DNA of 12,686 bases, from positions 1 to 12,686 of the forward strand of contig JAKDIK010000042.1 in the NCBI GenBank assembly GCA_030450535.1. Reading direction: 5' to 3'. A program made the position numbers and the translations under genes. Positions 1 to 6,530 of this stretch are shown piece after piece. The stretch comes from Propionibacteriaceae bacterium (GTDB lineage Bacteria > Actinomycetota > Actinomycetes > Propionibacteriales > Propionibacteriaceae). Position 1 is the first letter of the stretch. Every line of letters starts with the position of its first letter. A model generated the notes under the pieces. The model was not told the DNA's origin and searched no databases. It saw nothing but the letters and a program-made list of their open reading frames with translations.

Positions 1-88
1 GCGAGGTTCCACCCGGCCGCCCGAGGAGCAACAGCCAGGATGAGACACGCGTAGAGGGGGCGCCGATCACGTTCCCGCAGTCAAACCT
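1..88. other. Unassigned left-edge sequence upstream of the TRAP operon
   Basis: No gene can be supported here. Two forward frames open at the left edge and close early (TGA at 41-43 and TAG at 52-54). Either could be the last few codons of an upstream gene, but the visible tails (13 and 17 residues) are too short to identify. I see no convincing terminator hairpin before the dctP promoter region. Confidence 0.3.
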
Positions 89-117
89 GCTTGCGCGGTC
101 CCCGGACGCCCTAGGAT
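89..117 (+). promoter_or_regulatory. Candidate sigma-70-type promoter for the TRAP operon
   Basis: A TAGGAT hexamer (112-117) fits an actinobacterial -10 box. A -35-like GCTTGC (89-94) lies 17 bases upstream of it; TTGCGC (91-96) would give a shorter 15-base spacer. Transcription would start near 124, leaving a leader of about 30 bases before the GTG start at 154. This rests on pattern only, and the -35 match is weak. Confidence 0.35.
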
Positions 118-153
118 CGACGCGAACACCCGGGATCCAACGAAGGAGTCACC

Positions 154-1155
154 GTGGACAGACGCACATTCCTGGCACTCGCCGGCGGGGTGACAGCCGC
201 GGGTGGGCTGGCGGGGTGCACGCCACTCATCGGCTCGCCCGAGGAGGGCAAGCTGATGAGCTTCTCGCTGAATCAGACGACCGAACACCCGTCGTATGCG
301 GCCCTCAACGCGTGGAACGTCGACCTGGCTCAGGCCACGTCAGACCGGTGGGGCATCGACGTCTACGCCAACGCCACCCTCGGCGGACAGCAGGAGGTGG
401 TCATGCTCGTGGGCGATGGCGCCGTCGACATGGCCGTCATCTCGGGCACGGCGCTGGAGAACCTCAACGGCGACTACCGCACGATGAACCTGCCGGGTGT
501 GTTCGACGACATCGAGCATCAGGTGCGGGTCACCAACGACCTCGACATCATGGGCGACCTCTATTCCTCGCTCGAGGAGTCCCACGGGATCACGGTCGTC
601 GGCATGTTCACCCAGGGCGCCCGCAACGTCTACACGCGGGCGCCCGTCGAGACACCCGAGGATCTCGCGGGCACGCGCATCCGCGTGCAGGAGTCCGACG
701 TGGCGATCGACATGATCAATGCCATGGGCGCGTCGGCGACCCCGATGCCCTACGCCGAGGTGTACACGGCCCTCCAGTCGGGCATCCTCGACGGCGCCGA
801 GAACAACGAGGTCTCCTACGTCACCCAGCGACATCTCGAGGTGGCCCGCAACTACACCCACACCGCCCACCAGGTGGGGCTCGACTTCATCGTCGTTCAC
901 ACGGGGCTCGTCCGGGGTATGTCGGAGGCGGACGCCCGCGCCTTCCGCGAGTCGTGGCTGCGGGCGTCCGCGAACCACACCCGCCTGTGGATCGAGGAGA
1001 CAGAAGCGGCCGTGGCGACCATGCTCGACGAGGGCGTCACCATCCTCGAGCCGGATCGGGCGCCGTTCGTCGAGCGCCTGCAGGCCGTCGCCGAGCGCTA
1101 CCTCACGACCGACACATCCCGTGCGCTCTATGCGCGCATCCGAGAGGAGGCCTGA
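154..1155 (+). CDS. dctP: TRAP transporter substrate-binding lipoprotein (DctP family)
   Basis: This is the extracytoplasmic solute receptor of a tripartite ATP-independent (TRAP) transporter, 333 residues, the usual size for the family. It starts at GTG 154, five bases after the Shine-Dalgarno AAGGAG (143-148). The N-terminus carries a twin-arginine motif (RRTFL, residues 3-7) and a lipobox LAGC with Cys22, so it is probably a Tat-exported lipoprotein anchored to the outer face of the membrane. Family hallmarks are TPEDLAGTRIRV (167-178), including the Arg177 position that usually pairs with a substrate carboxylate, then PMPYAEVYTALQSGILDGAENN (197-218 region). The substrate is therefore likely an organic acid, but which one cannot be read. 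The stop is one base from the start of the next gene, so the three TRAP genes are an operon. The symbol denotes the subunit type, not C4-dicarboxylate specificity. Confidence 0.93.
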   Translation: MDRRTFLALAGGVTAAGGLAGCTPLIGSPEEGKLMSFSLNQTTEHPSYAALNAWNVDLAQATSDRWGIDVYANATLGGQQEVVMLVGDGAVDMAVISGTALENLNGDYRTMNLPGVFDDIEHQVRVTNDLDIMGDLYSSLEESHGITVVGMFTQGARNVYTRAPVETPEDLAGTRIRVQESDVAIDMINAMGASATPMPYAEVYTALQSGILDGAENNEVSYVTQRHLEVARNYTHTAHQVGLDFIVVHTGLVRGMSEADARAFRESWLRASANHTRLWIEETEAAVATMLDEGVTILEPDRAPFVERLQAVAERYLTTDTSRALYARIREEA

Positions 1156-1156
1156 C

Positions 1157-1759
1157 ATGGACGCCGTCAAACGTGGGTTGGACGCCGTGCTCGGCTGGTT
1201 CTGCATCCTGCTGTTCGCGGCGCTGGTCATCGTCGTGAGCTGGCAGGTGTTCACCCGGCAGGTGCTAGCCGCACCCTCGACGTGGTCGGCCGTCGCGGCG
1301 CAGTACCTGTTCGTGTGGCTGTCGCTGTTCGGCGCCGCCTACGTGTTCGGCGAACGCGGCCACATTGCCATTACCTTCATCATCAACCGGTTCGGCCGCC
1401 GCGGACGCCGGGGCGTCGACATGCTCGCGGAGGTGTGCACGCTGGCTCTGGCCGTCCTCGTCTTCATCTGGGGTGGCCTTCGCGCGGTGGGCATCACGTG
1501 GGAGCAAAACGTGTCCGGGCTGCCGTTCACCGTGGGGCAGGTGTTGATCGCGTTACCGGTGGCGGGGGCGCTCGTCGCCTTCTATGCGTCCTACCATCTC
1601 CTCCAAATCGTTCGGGGCGAAGAACTCGCGCCCGAACCAGAATCCGCCGAGGGCGCGAACGTGCGCGGGCTGGTGGAACTGGACGACGAGCCTACAGCCC
1701 CCGTCCCACCTCGGACGCCCGTCCCGCCTCGGAAGCCGAACCGGGCGAGGGAGGTCTGA
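1157..1759 (+). CDS. dctQ: TRAP transporter small permease subunit (DctQ family)
   Basis: This is the small four-helix integral membrane subunit that pairs with DctM in TRAP transporters, 200 residues. It starts at ATG 1157, one base after the dctP stop, with the Shine-Dalgarno GGAGG (1146-1150) inside the end of dctP, which suggests translational coupling. Hydrophobic segments lie near residues 12-32, 46-65, 90-110 and 126-150. The motif SWQVFTRQVL (28-37) followed by QYLFVWLSLFGAAY (49-62) is typical of DctQ. From about residue 153 a hydrophilic tail of nearly 50 residues, acidic and then proline/arginine-rich, extends past the last helix. It contains the six-residue repeat PVPPRT/PVPPRK (183-193 region). 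Many DctQ proteins stop soon after the fourth helix, so this tail is unusual and of unknown role. Confidence 0.9.
   Translation: MDAVKRGLDAVLGWFCILLFAALVIVVSWQVFTRQVLAAPSTWSAVAAQYLFVWLSLFGAAYVFGERGHIAITFIINRFGRRGRRGVDMLAEVCTLALAVLVFIWGGLRAVGITWEQNVSGLPFTVGQVLIALPVAGALVAFYASYHLLQIVRGEELAPEPESAEGANVRGLVELDDEPTAPVPPRTPVPPRKPNRAREV
1700..1735 (+). repeat. 18-bp in-frame tandem repeat in the dctQ 3' end
   Basis: Two tandem 18-base units (1700-1717 and 1718-1735) differ at only a few bases and encode PVPPRT then PVPPRK in the cytoplasmic or linker tail of DctQ. The repeat probably arose by slippage, and the unit length keeps the frame. Confidence 0.6.
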
Positions 1760-1760
1760 C

Positions 1761-3074
1761 ATGGACGCCGCATTCCTCGCCGGAATCATCCTCGTTGTCT
1801 GCATCGTCGTGACCCTCGCCCTCGGCGTCCCCATTTCGGTGTCGGTCGGGCTCTCGAGCTTCCTCGCCCTGGCGGCCGTGTTGGGTGCCGAACGCGCCTC
1901 GTTCGTCAGCAGCCTGCAGATGTTCACCGGGATCAACTCGTTCACGCTGCTGGCGATCCCGTTCTTCATTCTGGCGGGATCGTTGATGAACTCCGGCGGC
2001 ATCGCCGGGCGGTTGATCGACGCCGCCAAGGTATTGGTGGGCAGGATGCCGGGCGGGCTCGCGGCGACGACCGTGGTTTCCAACGCCCTGTTCGGATCCG
2101 TGTCGGGGGCCGCGGTGGCGTCGTGCGCGGCCGTCGGCAAGGTGATGATCCCGCGCATGGAGACCGACGGCTACTCCCGGCCTTTCGCGACAGCCACCAC
2201 CGTGGCGTCCGCTCCCTCGGGGATGCTCATCCCGCCGTCGAACACGCTGATTGTCTATTCGCTGGTCTCCTCGACGTCCATCGCGGCGCTGTTCATGGCG
2301 GGCTACGGGCCGGGCATCGTCTGGATGCTGGCGTGCCTGCTCGTGGTGGGCTGGTACGTGATCCGGCGACCCGAACTGCGCGCGGCGAAGGTCGACGAGA
2401 AGCTGACTTTGGGCATCGCGGCGAAGACCATATGGCGTGCCGTTCCGTCGTTGCTCATGATCGTGATCGTCATTGGTGGGATCCTGACGGGTGTCTTCAC
2501 CCCCACGGAATCGGCCGTCATCGCCGTGTTGTACTCGCTGATGCTGGGGTTCATCTATCGCGAGATCAGATTGGCCGACCTGCCCGCGATCATTCTGGAC
2601 GCCACGCGCACGACCACGATCGTCATGCTGCTCATCGGCGTCAGCTCGATCATGAGCTGGGTGATGAGTTACTCCAAGATCCCCGAATCCGTGGCCAGCG
2701 GCATCCTCGGGCTCACGGACAACCCGACAGCCATTTTGATCCTGATCATGGTGATCCTGCTCATTTTGGGCACCTTCATGGATCCGACGCCGGCGATCCT
2801 GATCTTCGGCCCGATTTTCCTCCCGATCGTCACCGAACTCGGCGTGAGCCCGATTCACTTCGGCATGATGATGACCTTCAACCTGTGCTTGGGTACCATC
2901 ACCCCGCCGGTGGGCACGGTGCTGTTCGTGGGAGCGCGGGTGGGGGAGATCGCGGTGGAGCCGGTGGTGCGGCAGATGCTGCCGTTCTTCGGTGCCCTGG
3001 TGCTGGGGCTGTTCATCGTCGTCTTCGTGCCGCAGCTGTCGATGTGGTTGCCGGAACTCATGGGCCTGGTCTGA
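1761..3074 (+). CDS. dctM: TRAP transporter large permease subunit (DctM family)
   Basis: This is the large ion-coupled permease subunit of the TRAP transporter, 437 residues, full length for the family, with about a dozen hydrophobic segments. It starts at ATG 1761, one base after the dctQ stop, with GGAGG at 1750-1754. DctM signatures occur in order: AIPFFILAGSLM (65-76), FGSVSGAAVA (111-120), a GMLIPPSN loop (154-161), GVFTPTESAVIAVLYSL (244-260), GTFMDPTP (337-344) and GTITPPVG (378-385). The two PP-containing re-entrant loops mark the inverted repeat halves of the family. With DctP and DctQ this completes a transporter driven by an ion gradient (usually Na+). It is the last TRAP gene; a regulatory intergenic region follows. 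Confidence 0.94.
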   Translation: MDAAFLAGIILVVCIVVTLALGVPISVSVGLSSFLALAAVLGAERASFVSSLQMFTGINSFTLLAIPFFILAGSLMNSGGIAGRLIDAAKVLVGRMPGGLAATTVVSNALFGSVSGAAVASCAAVGKVMIPRMETDGYSRPFATATTVASAPSGMLIPPSNTLIVYSLVSSTSIAALFMAGYGPGIVWMLACLLVVGWYVIRRPELRAAKVDEKLTLGIAAKTIWRAVPSLLMIVIVIGGILTGVFTPTESAVIAVLYSLMLGFIYREIRLADLPAIILDATRTTTIVMLLIGVSSIMSWVMSYSKIPESVASGILGLTDNPTAILILIMVILLILGTFMDPTPAILIFGPIFLPIVTELGVSPIHFGMMMTFNLCLGTITPPVGTVLFVGARVGEIAVEPVVRQMLPFFGALVLGLFIVVFVPQLSMWLPELMGLV

Positions 3075-3089
3075 GGTCGGGTGTCAATG

Positions 3090-3111
3090 CTTGGGCGGGT
3101 TCGGGCCCAGG
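3090..3111 (+). terminator. Weak candidate hairpin after dctM
   Basis: Arms 3090-3096 and 3105-3111 can form a 7-bp stem (CTTGGGC with GCCCAGG, one G-U pair) around an 8-base loop, 15 bases after the dctM stop. No run of T follows, so it is not a canonical intrinsic terminator. It may attenuate read-through into the LacI operon. Confidence 0.25.
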
Positions 3112-3135
3112 TCACGATTCGCTCACGGTCACAAT

Positions 3136-3147
3136 GCAAGCGCTTGC
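3136..3147. promoter_or_regulatory. LacI/GalR-type operator palindrome
   Basis: GCAAGCGCTTGC is a perfect 12-bp inverted repeat centred on the CG at 3141/3142. This is the classic operator form for LacI-family regulators, in which hinge helices open the central CpG. It lies 64 bases upstream of the LacI-family gene start and overlaps the presumed -35 element, so binding of the neighbouring regulator should block transcription (autoregulation). I see no second copy of the full palindrome in the window. Confidence 0.75.
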
Positions 3148-3173
3148 GCACGTCTGGTCAGGGGGTTTAGAGT
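3144..3173 (+). promoter_or_regulatory. Candidate promoter of the lacI-type regulator and sugar operon
   Basis: The -35-like TTGCGC (3144-3149) and -10-like TAGAGT (3168-3173) are separated by 18 bases. The -35 shares its bases with the right half of the operator palindrome, a common layout for repression. The predicted start of transcription is near 3180, about 30 bases before the regulator's GTG. The hexamers are only moderate matches; the operator overlap is the main support. Confidence 0.45.
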
Positions 3174-3210
3174 CCCGAGCACCAAGCCAGGGTCGTCAAG
3201 GGGGACGCGC

Positions 3211-4200
3211 GTGACTCCGAACATCTACGAGGTGGCCGAGAAGGCGGGCGTGTCGGCGTCCACCGTCTCGCGGGCACTTCGCGGCGATCGGCGCATCCCG
3301 GATGCCACCCGACACCGCGTCGAGCGGGCGGCGTCCAGCCTCAACTACGTGCCCAAGCTCGCCGCCCAGGTTCTCGCCGGCACGGGTTATCGCACCTTGG
3401 GCATGGTGCTGCCGCACATCGAGGGCACCTACTACGCGGAGCTTGCCGTCGGCTTCGAGACACGCGCCAGCGAGCTGGATCTGTCGGTCGTCGTGCTGCA
3501 GGCCAACCACAACGCCGAGCGCGACCACGCGATCCGGCGGCTCGTCGGCCAGTGCGACGCCGTCGCCTTCCTGGCCAAGAGCGCCGCGTCGGACGACCTC
3601 GTCGCCGAGGTAGCGCGCACGCGTCCGACCCTCACCGTCGCCCGGACCCACCTGCCCGGCATCCCGTCCATCTACGCAGAGTCGGCCGGCCCGGCCGCAG
3701 AGCTCACCCGACACCTGCTTGATCGGGGCCGCCGCCGCTTGGCCTTCGTGGGACCCGTCGATCCGGGCTCCGACATCGAGGCCCGCTACCGCGGGTTCGG
3801 GCGGGCGCTCATCGAGTCCGGGATCGCCGTGCCCGACCCGATCGGCGTCCCCATGGACGAGCCGGCCGGACGCGAGCTGGCCCGTCGGCTCATCGACCAA
3901 CACCTGCCGTTCGACGCCCTCGTCTGCGGCAACGACGAGATCGGTGTCGCGATCGTGCACGAACTACAGGATCTCGGCGTCGACGTGCCCGGCGACGTCG
4001 CCGTCGTGGGGTGGGACGACATCCGCGTCTCGCGCTACCTGCGTCCGGGGCTCACCACCGTCGCCCAGCCGCTCACCACCCTGGGCGCCCTCGCCGCCGA
4101 GCAGTTGCATCACCTGCTCGAGGGCAGGGCCGTCGAGGACAAGACAGTGCTGTCCACCTCGATCGTGCACCGCCAGTCCTGCGGCTGCGCCGACCCTTGA
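3211..4200 (+). CDS. LacI-family transcriptional regulator
   Basis: This 329-residue DNA-binding repressor has standard LacI/GalR length and layout. The start chosen is GTG 3211, preceded by AAGGGGG (3198-3204); the open frame continues upstream through the operator, where translation would make no sense. The helix-turn-helix IYEVAEKAGVSASTVSRAL spans residues 5-23, and the hinge helix YVPKLAAQVLAG spans 46-57. The periplasmic-binding-protein-like ligand domain follows from about residue 60, with FVGPVDPGSDIEARYRGF (179-196), CGNDEIGVAIVHEL (239-252), VVGWDDI (265-271) and the terminal RQSCG (321-325). Ala16-Ser17 occupy the positions that set operator specificity (Tyr17-Gln18 in E. coli LacI). 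The gene heads the sugar operon and probably represses it and itself through the palindrome at 3136-3147. The inducer is inferred to be a product of the imported oligosaccharide. Confidence 0.95.
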   Translation: MTPNIYEVAEKAGVSASTVSRALRGDRRIPDATRHRVERAASSLNYVPKLAAQVLAGTGYRTLGMVLPHIEGTYYAELAVGFETRASELDLSVVVLQANHNAERDHAIRRLVGQCDAVAFLAKSAASDDLVAEVARTRPTLTVARTHLPGIPSIYAESAGPAAELTRHLLDRGRRRLAFVGPVDPGSDIEARYRGFGRALIESGIAVPDPIGVPMDEPAGRELARRLIDQHLPFDALVCGNDEIGVAIVHELQDLGVDVPGDVAVVGWDDIRVSRYLRPGLTTVAQPLTTLGALAAEQLHHLLEGRAVEDKTVLSTSIVHRQSCGCADP

Positions 4201-4256
4201 CCGCCCGGCGTCCAGCACCACCGCACCAAGCATGACCGGCAACAACAAGCACCGAA

Positions 4257-4295
4257 ACGAAGCACCACAGCAACGAAGCACCACAGCAACGAAGC
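4257..4295 (+). repeat. 16-bp tandem direct repeat in the binding-protein leader
   Basis: The unit ACGAAGCACCACAGCA occurs twice perfectly in tandem (4257-4272, 4273-4288), followed by a partial third copy ACGAAGC (4289-4295). It lies in the 112-base gap between the regulator and the binding-protein gene, directly upstream of the Shine-Dalgarno region. The strand is rich in A and C and has no obvious secondary structure, so it may act as an unstructured ribosome landing area. I found no convincing promoter in this gap: TTGACC (4197-4202) looks like a -35 but has no matching -10. Confidence 0.8.
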
Positions 4296-4297
4296 GC

Positions 4298-4312
4298 AGG
4301 AAGCGAGGAACC
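4298..4312 (+). promoter_or_regulatory. Shine-Dalgarno region supporting the ancestral start at 4313
   Basis: AGGAAG (4298-4303) and GAGG (4305-4308) sit 4-9 bases before ATG 4313, a well-formed ribosome binding site. The downstream in-frame ATG at 4349 has only a weak GGA at 4340-4342. This marks 4313 as the original initiation codon of the binding-protein gene, although a TGA follows five codons later. Confidence 0.75.
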
Positions 4313-4348
4313 ATGAAGTCAACCAAGTGAGTTCTCGTCGGACTCACG
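4313..4348 (+). pseudogene. Interrupted 5' end of the sugar-binding-protein gene (in-frame TGA)
   Basis: From ATG 4313 the frame reads M-K-S-T-K-stop (TGA 4328-4330) and then V-L-V-G-L-T directly into the open frame at 4349. Reading across the TGA gives an ideal lipoprotein signal: a lysine-bearing n-region, a hydrophobic core and a Cys at 4379-4381. A single base change would restore it (TGG for Trp or CGA for Arg). Possible explanations are a recent nonsense mutation, a sequencing or assembly error, stop-codon read-through, or a deliberate five-codon leader peptide with reinitiation at 4349. Confidence 0.7.
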
Positions 4349-5590
4349 ATGGCGCTGGCCCTGGTGGGGACGGCCGCGTGCGGTCGCGCCGACACCCCGA
4401 CCGGTGGCCAGCAGTCGCCCGCGCAGGAGGTGTCGACCGGGGCTGCCAGCGGAACATTGACCGTCTGGGCGATGGGCGCGGAGGGCGAGGCCCTGCCGGA
4501 GCTCGTCCAGGGCTTCCAGCAGGAGAATCCCGACGTGACCGTCAACGTCACGGCCATCCCGTGGGATTCGGCCCACGACCGCTTCACGGCCGCCATTGCC
4601 GCAGGCACCACGCCTGACGTGGCCCAGGTGGGGACGACGTGGATGGGCGAGTTCGTGGGGCTCAACGCCCTCGACCCAACCCCCGACCTGATCGATGCCG
4701 ACTCGTTCTTCGAGGGGGCCCAGGCCACGACCGAGGTCGGCGGCACCTCCTATGCCGTGCCGTGGTACGTGGAGACGCGAGTCCTGTACTACCGCACCGA
4801 CATCGCCGAGGCTGCCGGCATCACCAGCCCGCCGACGACGTGGGATGAGCTGAAGTCGATGGCAGAGGCCCTCAAGGGTCAGGAGGGCGTCCGCTGGCCC
4901 ATCAGCATCCAGCCGGGCGGCACAGGCAGTTGGCAGACGGTCCTGCCGCTCATGTGGTCCAACGGCGGTCAGGTCGTGAACGACGACGAGACGGCCTTCA
5001 CGTTCGACACCCCCGAGAACACCGAGGCGCTGGAGTACTACCAGTCCTTCTTCACCGAGGGCCTGGCCAACACGGCCCCCACCAGCGGCACCACCGAGGC
5101 GGACTTCGTCTCCGGGGCCGTCCCCATGTTCATTTCGGGCCCGTGGATGATGGCGTCGGTCGAGAACATCGGCGGCGAGGGCTTCGCCGACTCCTACGAC
5201 GTGGCGGTGATGCCCACGAAGGAGAGCAGCGCGTCCTTCATCGGCGGCTCAAACCTCGCGGTCTTCTCGGCCACGCAGAACCGGGACGCCGCCTGGAAGC
5301 TGGTCGAATACCTCAGCCAGGAGCAGACGCAGGTGGAGTGGTTCGGCATGACGACCGACCTGCCGTCGGTGCAGACGGCGTGGGACGCCCAGGAGCTGCA
5401 GGCCGACGAGAAGCTCGCCACCTTCGGGACGCAGCTGGAGACCGCGTACGCGCCGCCCGCGATCCAGACGTGGGAGCAGGTGGCCAACGCCTTCGACAGC
5501 CAGGTCGAGCGCGTCACCATCACGGGTTCGGACGCCGGCGAGGCGCTCACTGCCCTGCAGCAGGAAGCCACCTCCATCGGAATGGGCTGA
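4349..5590 (+). CDS. ABC sugar-transport substrate-binding lipoprotein (CUT1 family)
   Basis: This is the extracellular sugar-capturing subunit of a CUT1-type ABC importer. The open part is 413 residues from ATG 4349; the ancestral start is 36 bases upstream but is cut off by an in-frame TGA (separate entry). The visible N-terminus MALALVGTAAC holds the hydrophobic core and lipid-acceptor Cys11 but no positive n-region. After a Gly/Ser/Thr linker, family motifs appear: GTLTVWA (35-41), FTAAIAAGTTPDVAQVG (79-95), YAVPWYVETRVLYYRTD (135-151), PPTTWDELKS (161-170), SGPWMM (263-268) and, later, the GGSNLAVF segment. The body is intact, so the protein fold should be complete. The two permease genes follow directly. 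By operon context I infer beta-1,2-gluco-oligosaccharide binding; the sequence itself shows only the sugar-binding family. Confidence 0.9.
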   Translation: MALALVGTAACGRADTPTGGQQSPAQEVSTGAASGTLTVWAMGAEGEALPELVQGFQQENPDVTVNVTAIPWDSAHDRFTAAIAAGTTPDVAQVGTTWMGEFVGLNALDPTPDLIDADSFFEGAQATTEVGGTSYAVPWYVETRVLYYRTDIAEAAGITSPPTTWDELKSMAEALKGQEGVRWPISIQPGGTGSWQTVLPLMWSNGGQVVNDDETAFTFDTPENTEALEYYQSFFTEGLANTAPTSGTTEADFVSGAVPMFISGPWMMASVENIGGEGFADSYDVAVMPTKESSASFIGGSNLAVFSATQNRDAAWKLVEYLSQEQTQVEWFGMTTDLPSVQTAWDAQELQADEKLATFGTQLETAYAPPAIQTWEQVANAFDSQVERVTITGSDAGEALTALQQEATSIGMG

Positions 5591-5597
5591 CCCTCTC

Positions 5598-6530
5598 ATG
5601 ACCGCCTCCGCACCCGCCGAGGCCCCGCGTCAGGCCCGCTCGCGTTCCGTCTCCCGGCGGAACGCGTGCGAGGCCCGGGCGGGCCTGCTGCTGGCCACGC
5701 CGTTCCTGCTGCTGTTCTCCGTGTTCACCGCCTGGCCCGTGCTCCAGTCGATGTTCATGAGCTTCACCGACACGCGGATCAGGGACATCAGGACGCCCTT
5801 CGCCGTCAACTTTGTCGCCTTCGACAACTACGCCCAGGCGCTCAGCGACCCGGTGTTCCTGAGGGCCGCGCTCAACACCGCGATCTTCGTGGTGGTCGGC
5901 GTCCCGCTCACCATGGCGGCCGGCCTGGCCGCCGCGGTGGCGCTCGACAAGGGGATCACGCGGTTCCGCGGCGTCTTCAGGATGGGCTTCTACACCCCGG
6001 TCGTCACCAGCATCGTCGCCGTCGCCGTGGTGTGGCGGTTCCTGCTGGAGCCCGACCGGGGCCTGGTCAACAACGTGCTGGCCTGGGTGGGCATCGACGG
6101 ACCCAACTGGCTGGGTGACACCCGTACGTCTCTGCTCTCGCTCATCATCATGGCCGTCTGGCGCAACTTCGGCACCTCGATGATCATCTTTCTCGCCGGT
6201 CTCCAGTCGGTGCCGTGGTCGCTGCACGAGGCGGCCATGCTGGACGGGGCCTCCCCGTGGCAACGGTTCTGGAACGTGACCCTGCCGATCCTGCGGCCCA
6301 CCTTGTTGTTCGTCATGGTCACCACGACGATCGGCTACCTGCAGTTCTTCGAGGAACCGTTCGTCATGACCCAGGGCGGCCCGCTCAACTCCACGTTGAG
6401 TGCCTCGATGTACACCTACCAGCAGTTCGGCTTCGGCAACTACGGCCTGGCCGGCGCCATGGCGTACCTCACCTTCATCGTGATCGTCATCGTCACGATC
6501 ATCCAGTTCCGCGTCACCAGGGAGTCATGA
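5598..6530 (+). CDS. ABC sugar transporter permease (MalF/UgpA-type)
   Basis: This inner-membrane permease of the CUT1 importer has 310 residues and about six hydrophobic segments (first near 28-52, last near 285-303) after a polar N-terminal stretch. The EAA loop that docks the ATPase is clear: EAAMLDGASPWQRFWNVTLP (211-230) with Gly217. The GGPLNST segment (260-266) and the preceding FVMTQG are typical of MalF-like subunits. It starts at ATG 5598, seven bases after the binding-protein stop. The Shine-Dalgarno is poor, so translation is probably coupled to the upstream gene. It forms a heterodimer with the next gene product. No nucleotide-binding subunit is encoded in the window, so a shared MsmK/MsiK-type ATPase elsewhere is inferred. 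Confidence 0.94.
   Translation: MTASAPAEAPRQARSRSVSRRNACEARAGLLLATPFLLLFSVFTAWPVLQSMFMSFTDTRIRDIRTPFAVNFVAFDNYAQALSDPVFLRAALNTAIFVVVGVPLTMAAGLAAAVALDKGITRFRGVFRMGFYTPVVTSIVAVAVVWRFLLEPDRGLVNNVLAWVGIDGPNWLGDTRTSLLSLIIMAVWRNFGTSMIIFLAGLQSVPWSLHEAAMLDGASPWQRFWNVTLPILRPTLLFVMVTTTIGYLQFFEEPFVMTQGGPLNSTLSASMYTYQQFGFGNYGLAGAMAYLTFIVIVIVTIIQFRVTRES

Noticed and set aside
83..96. Possible LacI half-site upstream of dctP (CTTGC shared with the palindrome)
   Set aside because: Only one half matches; the left half lacks GCAAG, so there is no dyad.
1692..2858. 388-codon open frame on the - strand opposite dctM
   Set aside because: It is dominated by Arg, His, Asp and Gln, an artefact of antisense reading of a hydrophobic membrane protein gene.
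2992..3210. Upstream extension of the LacI frame into dctM and the operator
   Set aside because: The frame is open by chance; it crosses the operator and promoter. GTG 3211 has a Shine-Dalgarno and gives the normal LacI N-terminus.
4328..4330. TGA as a selenocysteine codon
   Set aside because: Selenocysteine in a cleaved lipoprotein signal peptide would serve no purpose, and no SECIS-like hairpin is evident just downstream. Mutation, error, read-through or reinitiation are more plausible.
4327..4617. GTG-started alternative frame overlapping the TGA
   Set aside because: Its product begins with Arg/Gly-rich sequence, has no signal peptide and lies out of frame over the binding-protein gene.
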